Notes: generated from the sequence alone by a model not told the origin. Shown: positions 27,643 to 38,086, counted from the first letter of the stretch. The stretch: DNA of 45,895 bases from Nocardiopsis quinghaiensis (GCF_008638365.1 NZ_ML703338.1:200451-246345); one strand, 5' to 3'. Numbers and translations: made by a program.

Positions 27643-28785
27643 ATGAAGCGGGAACTCTTCGACGCCGACCACGACCTCTTCCGCGAATCGGTGGCCGAGT
27701 TCCTCAAGCGCGAGGTCGTCCCCTTCCACGACCGGTGGGAGAAGGACGGGATCGTGCCCCGCGAGGTCTGGGCCAAGGCGGGCGAGGTGGGCCTGCTCGG
27801 CCACGGCGTGCCCGAGGAGTACGGCGGCACCGGACTGCACGACTACCGCTACAACACCATCGTCAACGAGGAGGTCTGCCGCGCCCACGCCAGCGGTCTC
27901 GGCATCACCCTCCAGAACGACGTCATGGCCCCCTACATGGTCGGACTGACCGACGACGAGCAGAAGAAGCGCTGGCTTCCGGGGTTCGCCGGCGGCGAGC
28001 TGATCACGGCCATCGCCATGACCGAGCCCGGAGCGGGCAGCGACCTCCAGGGCATCACCACCTCGGCGGTGCGCGACGGCGACGGGTACGTCCTCAACGG
28101 TTCCAAGACCTTCATCACCAACGGCATCAACGCCGACCTGGTGATCGTGGTCGCCCGGACCGGCCCCGACGCGGGCGCGCGGGGCCTCTCCCTGATCGCG
28201 GTCGAGCGCGGCACCCCCGGCTTCGAGCGGGGCCGCAACCTCGACAAGGTCGGAATGAAGGCTCAGGACACCGCCGAACTGTTCTTCGACGACGTGCGCG
28301 TTCCGGCGGCCAACCTCATCGGCCAGGAGGGCGGCGGGTTCGTCCACCTGATGGAGAACCTGCCGCAGGAGCGGCTGTCCATCGCCACCTGCGCGGTGGC
28401 CTCCGCCGACTCCATGCTCCAGCACACCATCGGGTACTGCCGGGAGCGCACCGCCTTCGGCCGTCCGATTGGGCGCTTCCAGAACACCCGTTTTGTCCTG
28501 GCCGAGTTGGCCACCGAGGTGGACATCGCCCGTACCTACGTGGATCGCGGCATCGACCTGCTCAACCGGGGTGAGCTCACCATCGAGGACGCCGCCATGG
28601 CCAAGTGGTGGACCACCGAGCTGTGCAACAAGGTGATGGACCGTTGCCTACAGCTTCACGGCGGGTACGGGTACATGATGGAATACCCCGTGGCACGGGC
28701 CTGGCAGGACTCCCGCATCCAGACGATCTACGGCGGTACCACCGAGATCATGAAGGAGATCGTGGGGCGCGGTCTGGGACTGTGA
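27643..28785 (+). CDS. Acyl-CoA dehydrogenase, LCAD-like
   Basis: A 380-residue FAD acyl-CoA dehydrogenase. TEPGAGSDLQGI and KTFITNG mark the FAD/substrate site. The usual catalytic Glu of the IYEGT motif is Gly here (IYGGTTEIMKEIVGRGL), as in mammalian long-chain acyl-CoA dehydrogenase; the base is instead expected at E243 in NLPQERLSIA, the LCAD/isovaleryl-CoA dehydrogenase position. So it is active, not a degenerate copy. The ATG has GGAG upstream. It shares an operator with the thiolase gene about 2.4 kb away, so the two probably form one regulon. Long-chain or branched-chain substrate is inference. Confidence 0.94.
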   Translation: MKRELFDADHDLFRESVAEFLKREVVPFHDRWEKDGIVPREVWAKAGEVGLLGHGVPEEYGGTGLHDYRYNTIVNEEVCRAHASGLGITLQNDVMAPYMVGLTDDEQKKRWLPGFAGGELITAIAMTEPGAGSDLQGITTSAVRDGDGYVLNGSKTFITNGINADLVIVVARTGPDAGARGLSLIAVERGTPGFERGRNLDKVGMKAQDTAELFFDDVRVPAANLIGQEGGGFVHLMENLPQERLSIATCAVASADSMLQHTIGYCRERTAFGRPIGRFQNTRFVLAELATEVDIARTYVDRGIDLLNRGELTIEDAAMAKWWTTELCNKVMDRCLQLHGGYGYMMEYPVARAWQDSRIQTIYGGTTEIMKEIVGRGLGL

Positions 28786-28822
28786 CCGCTGGAACCCCCG
28801 TTCTGGAAGGATCGGAGCTGTC

Positions 28823-28990
28823 ATGAGCGGTGCGTGGGACGGCCTCATCGTCATGGGCCTGCTGGCCGTGCTGCTCGTGATCGGCGTGCGCAAGCTCCGC
28901 CCCAGAGTCCACATCCCGTGGACGACCGGCGGGATCGTGGTCTTCTTCGTCTTCGTGTGCCTGCTGCTGTGGGCCTGGTCCTGGCGCTAG
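28823..28990 (+). CDS. Small two-helix membrane protein (55 aa)
   Basis: The frame from the ATG at 28823 encodes 55 residues: a helix LIVMGLLAVLLVIGV, a basic loop RKLRPRVHIP and a second helix GGIVVFFVFVCLLLWAWSW, then Arg and stop. GGAG lies at a good distance before the ATG, and the gene follows the LCAD-like gene by 37 nt on the same strand, so it is probably cotranscribed. No family recognised. Coding support is the ribosome-binding site, the two clean hydrophobic segments and the high G/C at third positions. Confidence 0.7.
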   Translation: MSGAWDGLIVMGLLAVLLVIGVRKLRPRVHIPWTTGGIVVFFVFVCLLLWAWSWR

Positions 28991-29110
28991 GGACTGCTTT
29001 CCGCGTCGTTCCGGGCCCGCGTCCGCCAGGCCGCCCGCCGGCCCGAAAGCCTCCCAAGGAACACCCGCAGGCGGCCGAGAGGTCCCCCGCCCCGCCTCCT
29101 GCGCCGTGAT

Positions 29111-29159
29111 CCCGTACTTGTGGCGCGGCGCGACGTTCGAGCCGCGCCACAAGTACGGG
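29111..29159. terminator. Long perfect hairpin (19-bp arms)
   Basis: CCCGTACTTGTGGCGCGGC (29111-29129) and its perfect complement (29141-29159) flank an 11-nt loop. It lies 120 nt after the small membrane-protein gene and 74 nt beyond the stop of the convergent SpoIIE-type gene. It has no T-run. Confidence 0.65.
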
Positions 29160-29201
29160 GCGTCCGCGGTGGGGCCTCCGGCACGGCCGGGCGGGCCTTC
29201 A

Positions 29202-29231
29202 CCCGTGCGGGCTCCGAGGAGCCCGCACGGG
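29202..29231. terminator. Perfect hairpin at the 3' end of the SpoIIE-type gene
   Basis: CCCGTGCGGGCTCC-GA-GGAGCCCGCACGGG, 14-bp arms, starts 1 nt beyond the stop codon (minus strand). Together with 29111-29159 it forms a tandem bidirectional terminator. No gene is seen in 28991-29232. Confidence 0.7.
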
Positions 29232-29232
29232 G

Positions 29233-31515
29233 TCACTCCTCGTCGTCCTTCTCGGCTTCCTCGACCCCGTCGTCGTGCATGGGCATCTCGAACCAGACCG
29301 CCTTGCCGTCCGGGGTCGGGCGCGACCCCCACCGGCTGGCCAGCTGCTCGACCAGGTACAGGCCCCGGCCGCCCTCGTCGTCCGCGGCGGCACTGCGGAT
29401 CCGGGGCAGCCGCAGGTCGTTGTCGAAGACCTCCACCCACACCGCGGACGCCCCGCGCCGCAACCGGAGAAGGAACTCCTTCTCCTCGCTCTCGGCGGGC
29501 TCGTCGCCGCCCTCCGTCGCCGCCTCCAGCAGGTCCGTCCAGTCCTCGTCGAACTCGTCGGCGGCCCCTCCGGAGCCGGACGGGCTCTCCGAGTCCAGCA
29601 CCCCGAAGCCGGTGAACTCGCGGTGCACCGGGTGCGGGGTGGCGTGGATGACGACGTTGGTGACGATCTCCGAGACCAGCAGGCAGGCCAGCTCGGCCTG
29701 GTCGCGGTCCATCCCCCACTCCTTGAAGGTGTTGGCCGCGAGGTGGCGGGCCTCTCCCACGGTGGAGGCCTCCGAGCGGAACCAGCCCTCGCACAGCGCG
29801 AGCGCCTCGGAGTGGGTGCGCACGACCAGCAGCGCGGTGTCGTCGTCCAGCTCGCCCGGAACGCTGTACACGGCCGCCTCGGCGATCTGGTCCACGTCCT
29901 TGTCGGCGACCTCGGCGACCCGCTCGGCCAGCCGTTCCAGCGCCCGTTCGGGATCGGGGCTGCCGCCCACCGGCCGCCGGTCCACGAGACCGTCGGTGTA
30001 CAGCACCAGAGTGGCGCCGGTGGGCAGGCTCAGGTCGGCCTGGTGGTAGACCAGGTCCTCGCCAGAGCCGCCCTTGGCGCGCACGCCCAGCACCCGGTCG
30101 GTGACCTCCAGGTCGAGCTTCTCCACCGACTCGGAGGTGACCAGCAGCGGCGGGGCGTGTCCGGCGTTGGCGTAGGACAGCTCACGCGACCAGGCGTCGT
30201 AGACCATGTAGAGGCAGCTGACGCTGGGAATCCAGGTGTCGCCGTCCGCGTCCTCCTGGCCGAGCTGACGGACCCACTCGTCGAGTTCGCGCAGGATGTC
30301 GGCGGGTTCGCGGTCGGCCAGGGCGAAGGCGCGCAGCGCGGCGCGCAGCTGCCCCATGACGGCGGCGGCGTGCGGCCCCCTGCCCTCGACGTCGCCGATG
30401 ACCAGGCCGACGCGTCCGGCCGAGAGCGGGATGGCGTCGTAGAAGTCGCCGCCCACCTGGGTCTGGACACCGTGCCCGTGCGCCTGCAGCGGGCCGGCGG
30501 GCAGGTAGCGGTGGGCGATGGTCAGCCCGTCCAGGGAGGGCAGCTTGCTGGGCAGCAGGCTGCGCTGGAAGGCGAGCGCGGTGCTGCGCTCCTCCTCGAA
30601 CAGGCGGGCGTTGTCGATGGCCAGGGCCACCCGGGAGGCGATGGCGCCGACGAGGTCGCGGTCGAAGCCGCCGTAGGTGCTCTTCTGCCGCGGGGAGAGC
30701 CCCGAGAGTGCCAGGGTGAGCACCCCGAGCACCTCGCCGCGGGCCCGTAGCGGGGCGGCGATGGCGGAGGTGACGCCGACCTGGCGGGAGACCTGGTCGG
30801 AGCGGGTGCTGGGCGAGTTCTCGAACAGGTACTCGCTGCTGACCACCGTCTCCAGCCGGCGCAGCGCCTGGGTGACGAAGTGGCGCTCCGGGTAGCGGAC
30901 CTCCTCCCCGGCGTCGAACCAGGTCCGCGGCGGGGGCGTCCACCCCTCGGCGTGCACCGACACCTGCCTGACCAGGCGGTCGTGGTCGTAGAGGTCGATG
31001 AAGCAGTGGTCGGCGAACTGCGGGACGAGGATGCCCGCCACGCCCCTGACCGTGGAGTCGAACTCCAGCGAGCTGGCCAGGCGGCTGCCGATGCGCTCCA
31101 GCAGTCCGTACTGCTCCTCCACCCGGCCGCTGCGCAGTGCCTCGCGGGCGATGAGGGTGATGCCGTCGACCTCGCCGGACTCGGCGCGCATGGGCACGGC
31201 CTGGGCGCGCACGTGGATCCACGTGGAGTCGCCCCTGAGCACGGCGAAGGTGCCCTCCCACGGCTCGCCGCGCAGGACCCGGCGGGCCAGCTGGGAGGCG
31301 TGTTCGCGGTCCGACTCGTGGATACCGATGTCGAGCAGGGAGAGGCCGACGTAGTCGCGACCGTCCACGAAGCCGAAGAGCTCGCGCGCGAAGGGGTTCC
31401 AGTAGCGCAGCAGGCTGAAGCGGTCGATGACGACGATGGCGATCTGCGCCTGGTCCACCACGGCGGCCGTGGCGAGCGCGTCGCTCTCCCGGAAGGGCTC
31501 ACCCCACCGTGTCAT
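29233..31515 (-). CDS. PAS-GAF-SpoIIE phosphatase-HATPase signalling protein
   Basis: A 760-residue cytoplasmic sensor with four parts: PAS (about 20-125, YWNPFARELFGF), GAF (about 145-305), PP2C/SpoIIE Ser/Thr phosphatase (about 325-555, with QVGGDFYDAIPL, IGDVEGRGPHAAAVM, LYTDGLVDRR and DDDTALLVV metal-binding motifs) and an RsbW-like ATPase (about 575-750, N box E616/N620/H624 in SEIVTNVVIHATPH, GGRGLYLV). Such proteins both dephosphorylate and phosphorylate STAS partners and so tune sigma factors. Unusual is a roughly 44-residue acidic Ser/Gly/Glu-rich insert (about 638-681) inside the ATPase domain. The ATG at 31515 has GAGGTG upstream. The STAS protein at 9735 is a possible but unproven substrate. 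Confidence 0.93.
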   Translation of the reverse strand: MTRWGEPFRESDALATAAVVDQAQIAIVVIDRFSLLRYWNPFARELFGFVDGRDYVGLSLLDIGIHESDREHASQLARRVLRGEPWEGTFAVLRGDSTWIHVRAQAVPMRAESGEVDGITLIAREALRSGRVEEQYGLLERIGSRLASSLEFDSTVRGVAGILVPQFADHCFIDLYDHDRLVRQVSVHAEGWTPPPRTWFDAGEEVRYPERHFVTQALRRLETVVSSEYLFENSPSTRSDQVSRQVGVTSAIAAPLRARGEVLGVLTLALSGLSPRQKSTYGGFDRDLVGAIASRVALAIDNARLFEEERSTALAFQRSLLPSKLPSLDGLTIAHRYLPAGPLQAHGHGVQTQVGGDFYDAIPLSAGRVGLVIGDVEGRGPHAAAVMGQLRAALRAFALADREPADILRELDEWVRQLGQEDADGDTWIPSVSCLYMVYDAWSRELSYANAGHAPPLLVTSESVEKLDLEVTDRVLGVRAKGGSGEDLVYHQADLSLPTGATLVLYTDGLVDRRPVGGSPDPERALERLAERVAEVADKDVDQIAEAAVYSVPGELDDDTALLVVRTHSEALALCEGWFRSEASTVGEARHLAANTFKEWGMDRDQAELACLLVSEIVTNVVIHATPHPVHREFTGFGVLDSESPSGSGGAADEFDEDWTDLLEAATEGGDEPAESEEKEFLLRLRRGASAVWVEVFDNDLRLPRIRSAAADDEGGRGLYLVEQLASRWGSRPTPDGKAVWFEMPMHDDGVEEAEKDDEE

Positions 31516-31667
31516 CTAGCCGCCACCTCGCCGTCATGAGCTGCACACATGCCCGCTCCGGGTACCCCGAACGACCGCACCTTGGGGCGAGCGTAGCAAC
31601 ACCGTCAACGTTCCCGCAGCGCAATGTGACAATCCTGATGAGCAACCAATCAACGTGTCCGTACGGT

Positions 31668-32369
31668 TCACGGCTTGGCGACGAAGATGTGTCCGGCGAC
31701 CAGTGCCGGGAGTTCGGTCCCCCCGGATTCCCCGTCGATCACGCGAACCCCGTCGTCAGAGGCACGCAACACCACTTCCTGCCCCGGTTGTACCCCGCAT
31801 TCGCGCAAGGTGAGCATGATGTCGGCGTCCGACTGGATCTGCTCACTGATGCGGCGCACGGTGGCGGTGATCTCGCTGTTCCCCGCGACGTCGATCATCG
31901 GGACGATGGAGTCGTCGGTGAAGGGTTCGGGGGAGTAGTCCTCCAGACCCAGCTCGTCCAGGCCCGGGATCGGGTTGCCGTGCGGGCACACCGAGGGGGC
32001 GTTGAGCAGCGTCACCAGCCGCTCCTCCACCGCCTCGGAGATCACGTGCTCCCAGCGGCAGGCCTCGATGTGCACGTCCTCCCAGGGGAGACCGATGACG
32101 TCCACGAGCAGGCGCTCGGCGAGTCGGTGCTTGCGCATGACGTGAGTGGCCAGGCGCCGTCCCTCGGCGGTCATGACGAGGTGTCTGTCGTTCTCGACCC
32201 GCAGCAGACCGTCACGCTCCATGCGGGCCACGGTCTGGCTCACCGTGGGACCGCTCTGGTGCAGACGCTCGGCGATACGGGCCCGAAGCGGAACGATCCC
32301 CTCCTCTTCGAGCTCGAAAACCGTACGGAGGTACATCTCCGTGGTGTCGATCAGCCCGTGTGCGGTCAA
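31668..32369 (-). CDS. ideR: Iron-dependent repressor, DtxR/IdeR family
   Basis: A 233-residue Fe(II)-activated repressor of iron uptake. The winged helix ([29 protein letters not shown]) is nearly that of IdeR. All metal ligands are present with an offset of 2 from DtxR: M12, C104, E107, H108 (primary site) and H81, E85, H100 (ancillary site). A C-terminal SH3-like domain completes it. The start is TTG at 32369 with GGAGGGGAG directly upstream and gives the family N-terminus ([19 protein letters not shown]); an in-frame ATG at 32417 has no ribosome-binding site. No iron box is evident in its leader. Confidence 0.95.
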   Translation of the reverse strand: MTAHGLIDTTEMYLRTVFELEEEGIVPLRARIAERLHQSGPTVSQTVARMERDGLLRVENDRHLVMTAEGRRLATHVMRKHRLAERLLVDVIGLPWEDVHIEACRWEHVISEAVEERLVTLLNAPSVCPHGNPIPGLDELGLEDYSPEPFTDDSIVPMIDVAGNSEITATVRRISEQIQSDADIMLTLRECGVQPGQEVVLRASDDGVRVIDGESGGTELPALVAGHIFVAKP

Positions 32370-32795
32370 GTCTCCCCTCCCAAGGCTCTGTGCCCGACGC
32401 GCGGTCGCGGCGGGCACGGCGGGTCTCTCTCAACACAGGCCGGGGCGACGTCATTCCCAGGGGCCGGATGGGGACCGGGGCGTCCGCAGGACCGCGGGAG
32501 CGACCACCGATACGGCAAGCATATCGCGACACGAGGAACCCGCATTTCCGTACTGTCTCACAACGCGGACACACTCTCCCGACCGCGCGGGACCCCCGCC
32601 CCCGAACGGGGTCCTCCCGGCGCGGGACGGATGCTCCGCGTGCCTACGCACGGTCCTTCCCGGAGAAGCCCTTCCCGAACTCGCGTACGAGGCGGCGAAG
32701 ATCACCCGGGGAAGCGGTGCGGAGGGGACGCGTCACCGGTCGGCCGTTCGGGGGCCTTCCGCGGTGGTCGGCGGAGCACGGGGCGGGAACCCTCC
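32370..32795. other. Intergenic region between ideR and pdxH
   Basis: No gene recognised on either strand; open frames here lack ribosome-binding sites and family features. A weak hairpin GGACCCC/GGGGTCC (32590-32596 and 32608-32614) may end pdxH transcription. The AT-richer stretch about 32510-32575 is the likeliest place for the ideR promoter. Confidence 0.5.
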
Positions 32796-34696
<1,901 letters not shown>

Positions 34697-34723
34697 GCCC
34701 TGAGCGCCGCGTTGCACAATGGT

Positions 34724-34747
34724 GGCCGACCCGGATCCGGGTCGGCC
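34724..34747 (+). terminator. Rho-independent terminator after serC
   Basis: A perfect 24-nt palindrome (GGCCGACCCG, GATC, then the complement) followed by TCC CCCC TTTT, 28 nt after the serC stop. This is one of the few terminators here with a T-run. Confidence 0.8.
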
Positions 34748-34789
34748 TCCCCCTTTTCCCGGCTTCTCGCTTACCAGGACGGTTCGGCT

Positions 34790-35797
34790 GTGCGCAGGAA
34801 CAAGAAGGAATCATCCCCCATCAAGATCATCTCGCACCGCGGCGCGCCGGGGCACCGGCCCGAGCACACCCTGGCCTCCTACGAGCTGGGGGCCAGGCAC
34901 GGCGGCGACTTCATCGAGGTGGACCTGGTCGCGACCAGGGACGGGAGGCTGGTCTGCCGCCACGAACAGGAGATCGGCGGGACCACGGACGTGGCCGAGC
35001 ACCCCGAGTTCGCCGACCGGCGCACCACCCGGACCGTCGACGGGCGCGAGGTGACCGGGTTCTTCGCCCAGGACTTCACCCTGGAGGAGATCCGCACGCT
35101 GCGCGCGGTGGAGCGCCTCCAGGAGATCCGTCCCGACAACGCGGCGATGGACGGGACCTACGGGATCCCGACCCTGGACGAGGTCATCGAGCTGGCGTTC
35201 TCGCTCACCGGGGAGCTGGGCCGGCCGATCGGGATCTACCCCGAGACCAAGCACCCCGCCTACCACGTGGAGCAGGGGCTGGAACTGGAGCCGGGCCTCA
35301 TCAGCACCCTGCGTGAGGCCGGGCTGACCGGGCCGGAGCCGAGGGTGCCGGTCTTCCTCCAGTCCTTCGAGGCTGAGAGCCTGCGCAAGCTCGCCGGGAC
35401 GGAGCTGCCGCTGGTGTACCTGATGGGCACCGAGGACCGCTGGCTGCACCACACCACCCCGGACGGCCTGGCGGAGGTGGCGTCCTTCGCGCAGGCGATC
35501 GGCCCGCACAAGAGCCTGGTCGTCCCCACCGACGAGGACGGCTCGCTGGGCGAGCCGACCGGCCTGGTGGAGAACGCGCACGAGGCCGGACTCCTGGTGC
35601 ACCCGTACACGTTCCGCAGCGAGAACCACTTCCTGCCCGCCGACCTGCGCTCGGACCGCGGCCCCAAGGACTACGGGGGCTTCGCCGCCGAGTACGAGGC
35701 GTTCTTCGAGGCCGGTGTGGACGGCGTGTTCACCGACTTCTCCCGGCACGCGTTCCTGGCGCGCGAGTACTTCCTGGACCCGCAGCCCGTGGACTAG
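34790..35797 (+). CDS. glpQ: Glycerophosphodiester phosphodiesterase, GlpQ-like
   Basis: Hydrolyses glycerophosphodiesters to glycerol-3-phosphate and an alcohol. 335 residues of a TIM-barrel GDPD: H16-R17 in ISHRGAPGHRPEHTLASY, metal-binding E43/D45 in DFIEVDLVATRDG and H58 in RHEQEIGGTTDV. The large GDPD insert (about 60-130) and length are of the GlpQ rather than UgpQ type. No signal peptide is seen after the GTG at 34790 (AGGACGG 7 nt upstream), so it appears cytoplasmic; an ATG at 34712 lies in the serC terminator and is unlikely. It ends 4 nt from the convergent VOC gene. Confidence 0.9.
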   Translation: MRRNKKESSPIKIISHRGAPGHRPEHTLASYELGARHGGDFIEVDLVATRDGRLVCRHEQEIGGTTDVAEHPEFADRRTTRTVDGREVTGFFAQDFTLEEIRTLRAVERLQEIRPDNAAMDGTYGIPTLDEVIELAFSLTGELGRPIGIYPETKHPAYHVEQGLELEPGLISTLREAGLTGPEPRVPVFLQSFEAESLRKLAGTELPLVYLMGTEDRWLHHTTPDGLAEVASFAQAIGPHKSLVVPTDEDGSLGEPTGLVENAHEAGLLVHPYTFRSENHFLPADLRSDRGPKDYGGFAAEYEAFFEAGVDGVFTDFSRHAFLAREYFLDPQPVD

Positions 35798-35801
35798 GAC
35801 G

Positions 35802-36251
35802 TCACTGCACGTCGAACTCGTTGCCCTCGGGGTCGCGCATGGTGACGTGCGAGGACCCGTGCTCCTCCACGGTCCGGACGACGGAGGCGCCCAGCCCCTC
35901 CAGCCGCCGCACGGCCCCGTCACGGCTCTCGGGGCCCACCCGCAGGTCGATGTGCAGGCGGTTCTTCACGCTCTTGGGCTCTGGCACGGTCTTGAAGAGC
36001 ACGCGCCTTCCCATGCCGGCGCCGGTGAAGTCGTCCACGGGGTCGTCGGGGTGACGGATCGCGGCGGCCTGGATCCACGCCTTGCGCCCGTCCACCTCGG
36101 TGTAGTCCTCCTCCCCCGCCATCCCGGCGGCGACCGCGTGCTCGACGATCCCGCTGTTGTCCTCGGGCTCGTACTCCAGCGCAGCGGCCCAGAAGCGGGC
36201 GAGGGGGATGGGTTCGGCGCAGTCCACGACGAGCTGCCACTCCACGGCCAT
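35802..36251 (-). CDS. VOC-family (glyoxalase-like) protein
   Basis: A 149-residue protein with the beta-alpha-beta-beta-beta VOC fold: WQLVVDCAEPIPLARFWAAALEYEP at the start, then KNRLHIDLRVG and HVTMRDPEGNEFDVQ, the typical second-module end. Members include glyoxalases, dioxygenases and antibiotic-binding proteins; the H/E metal ligands are not all evident, so the activity is open. The ATG at 36251 has GGGAGGAGG 8 nt before it. It is divergent from the CGNR gene, 72 nt apart. Confidence 0.9.
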   Translation of the reverse strand: MAVEWQLVVDCAEPIPLARFWAAALEYEPEDNSGIVEHAVAAGMAGEEDYTEVDGRKAWIQAAAIRHPDDPVDDFTGAGMGRRVLFKTVPEPKSVKNRLHIDLRVGPESRDGAVRRLEGLGASVVRTVEEHGSSHVTMRDPEGNEFDVQ

Positions 36252-36306
36252 CGCTGGCCTCCTCCCGGTTCGCGCGGACCCGCCTGCTGCGGCCCCGCCT
36301 GTGATT

Positions 36307-36319
36307 CCAGTTATACTGG
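36307..36319 (+). promoter_or_regulatory. Inverted repeat over the -10 box of the CGNR gene
   Basis: CCAGT-TAT-ACTGG surrounds and includes TATACT (36312-36317), which ends 6 nt before the ATG. This is both a leaderless-type promoter and a probable operator; autoregulation by the CGNR protein is inference. Confidence 0.5.
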
Positions 36320-36323
36320 TTAC

Positions 36324-36932
36324 ATGACGCGGAACACAACCGGCCTGCCGATGAATCCCCGGTCCGGGCATCCCTACGTCTTCGACCCGGGCGCGCTGTC
36401 CCTGGAACTACTGGTCACGGGCGGACCCGGCGCGTACGCGGTCCACGAGAGCCTCCACGAGCCGCGCGACCTCGCCGACTGGCTCGCGCTGTTCCGCCTG
36501 CGCCTGGATCCGGAACTGGTCGCCGTGTCCGAGACGGAGCTCACCGCCGCCCGGACGCTGCGCGACGCGCTCTGGCGCGTGGTCCTGGCCCACCTGGACG
36601 GTCGCCCCCTGCCGCCGGATGACGTCGCCGGGGTCAACCGGGCCGCCGCACGGGCGCCGCTGGCACCGGAGATGAGCCCGGAGGGGGAACGCGCCTGGTC
36701 GCTGCCCGCGGACGCCACCGCGGCGCTGTCCACCATCGCCCGCGACGCGGTCGACCTGTTCACCGGCCCCCTGGCGGACCGGATCCGCGAGTGCGGTTCG
36801 CGCGACTGCCGGCTGGTCTTCGTGGACACCTCGCGGCCCGGCCGGCGCCGCTGGTGCTCCATGGAACGCTGCGGCAACCGCCAGAAGGTCCGGGCACTGC
36901 GCGCCCGCAGGGAGACGGAGGACCCGTCGTGA
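36324..36932 (+). CDS. ABATE/CGNR zinc-finger protein, probable regulator
   Basis: A 202-residue protein with an N-terminal ABATE domain (about 20-145, ELLVTGGPGAYAVHESLHEPRDLADWLA) and a C-terminal CGNR zinc finger: C157, C162, C178 and C183 in CGSRDCRLVFVDTSRPGRRRWCSMERCGNRQKVR, with the signature CGNR at 183-186. Such proteins are thought to be stress-induced transcriptional regulators. The ATG at 36324 is preceded by TATACT at 6 nt, so a leaderless transcript is likely. It ends 9 nt from the convergent beta-propeller gene. Confidence 0.92.
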   Translation: MTRNTTGLPMNPRSGHPYVFDPGALSLELLVTGGPGAYAVHESLHEPRDLADWLALFRLRLDPELVAVSETELTAARTLRDALWRVVLAHLDGRPLPPDDVAGVNRAAARAPLAPEMSPEGERAWSLPADATAALSTIARDAVDLFTGPLADRIRECGSRDCRLVFVDTSRPGRRRWCSMERCGNRQKVRALRARRETEDPS

Positions 36933-36941
36933 CAGCGCGCC

Positions 36942-37994
36942 TCAGCCCCGGCGGGCCAGCAGGACGATGCCGGTGATGAGCAGCGCGGCCACCGCGGCCC
37001 CGCCCACGATGAACGGCAGCGCGCTCCTGGCCTCCGGTCCGGCCGTGCCGCCCTCCTCCTCGGCGGGCGGCTCCTCCCCGGCGGCCTCCTCGGCGGCCTC
37101 CTCGACCAGGTACCGCTCCTCCAGCGGAATCCGCCAGACCGACGCGTTCAGCCCCTCGGTCCCGGCCATGAGCGCGGTTCCGTCGGGGGTGAAGGCGATG
37201 GACTCGCCCTGGTCGGACTCGGGCAGGTCGAAGGAGCCGATCGCGGAGCCGGGCACGCCCTCGGTGGAGTCGTAGACCGTGACGCCCCAGTAGGTGCGGA
37301 TCGCGTAGCGGGCGCCGTCCGGGCCGAAGGCGGCGTCGGTGGCGAACAGCGGCACCGAGTCGATCCGCTCCAGCACGTGCTCGGCCCCGGGTTCCAGGGT
37401 CTCGGGCGCCGCGTACAGACCGCCGGAGAACTCCTTGGACGCCACGTACAGCCGCCCGTCACGGGGGTCGACCATCATCGACTCCGCGTCGCGCCCGCCG
37501 TCCTCGTAGGTGAGGGTGAACACCTCGGGGTCGATCAGCACGTCGGTGAGCGCCTCGGGTTCGGCGAACCGGTACACCCTCACGTCGGGCCAGCCGCCGC
37601 CGAAGTTGTCGCCGATGTCGCCCACGAGGACCGACGGCGTCCCGTCGGGGCCCTCCGTGACGGAGACCGCCTCCCAGTCGCGCCGTTCCAGGCCGAGGGT
37701 GACGGTGGCGAGCGTGCGCCCCTCCCCGTCGACCGCGTACACCTCGCTGAGGTGGTCCCCGCTGTCGTTGTGCGTCCACCACACGCCCTCGTGGCGCAGG
37801 GACGGAGCGATCCCGCTGGACTCGGAGATGCGGGGGTCACCGAACTCGAACGCGATCTCCGATCCCTCGGGGCCCTCTCCTCCACGGGGGTGGTCGATAC
37901 CGTCCGACACGGGTTCGCTCGGTTCCTCGGGAAAGGCGGGGACCGGGAGGGCCGCGTAGAGCACGGCTGCGGCAAGAACGAGCGGAGTTCTCAT
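36942..37994 (-). CDS. Secreted, C-terminally anchored beta-propeller-like protein
   Basis: A 350-residue envelope protein. The N-terminus MRTPLVLAAAVLYAALPVPAFPEE is a signal peptide. The main part contains repeated blade-like segments (SGIAPSLRHEGVWWTHNDSGDHLSEVYAVDGEGR, SMMVDPRDGRLYVASKE, ATDAAFGPDGARYAIRTY, SIAFTPDGTALMAG), typical of a six- or seven-blade propeller. A Glu/Pro/Ala-rich linker (about 290-320) is followed by a helix FIVGGAAVAALLITGIVLLA and the tail RRG, i.e. a membrane anchor without an LPXTG motif. The ATG at 37994 has AGGA upstream; an ATG at 38003 is also possible. Function unknown; it is not a recognised enzyme. Confidence 0.85.
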   Translation of the reverse strand: MRTPLVLAAAVLYAALPVPAFPEEPSEPVSDGIDHPRGGEGPEGSEIAFEFGDPRISESSGIAPSLRHEGVWWTHNDSGDHLSEVYAVDGEGRTLATVTLGLERRDWEAVSVTEGPDGTPSVLVGDIGDNFGGGWPDVRVYRFAEPEALTDVLIDPEVFTLTYEDGGRDAESMMVDPRDGRLYVASKEFSGGLYAAPETLEPGAEHVLERIDSVPLFATDAAFGPDGARYAIRTYWGVTVYDSTEGVPGSAIGSFDLPESDQGESIAFTPDGTALMAGTEGLNASVWRIPLEERYLVEEAAEEAAGEEPPAEEEGGTAGPEARSALPFIVGGAAVAALLITGIVLLARRG

Positions 37995-38058
37995 GACCGA
38001 CATCCTGCCAGGGAACCGTTCGGATGGCTTGCACCCGGGTGGTAACGGGCACATGGGG

Positions 38059-38076
38059 CTTACGGAGCGCCGTAAG
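38059..38076 (+). promoter_or_regulatory. Hairpin overlapping the BKACE ribosome-binding site
   Basis: CTTACGG-AGCG-CCGTAAG, perfect 7-bp arms. The right arm ends inside the Shine-Dalgarno AAGGAGG (38074-38080) 7 nt before the ATG, so folding would hide part of it. Confidence 0.45.
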
Positions 38077-38086
38077 GAGGGCCCTC

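Noticed and set aside
29130..29145. A tRNA-like T-loop string GTTCGAGCC
   Set aside because: It is the loop and flank of a perfect 19-bp hairpin; no acceptor or anticodon stem can be drawn.
38059..38076. CTTAC...GTAAG before the BKACE gene as a third composite element
   Set aside because: The distance between the half-sites is 8 instead of 4 bp and the ATGCACGTGCA module is absent.
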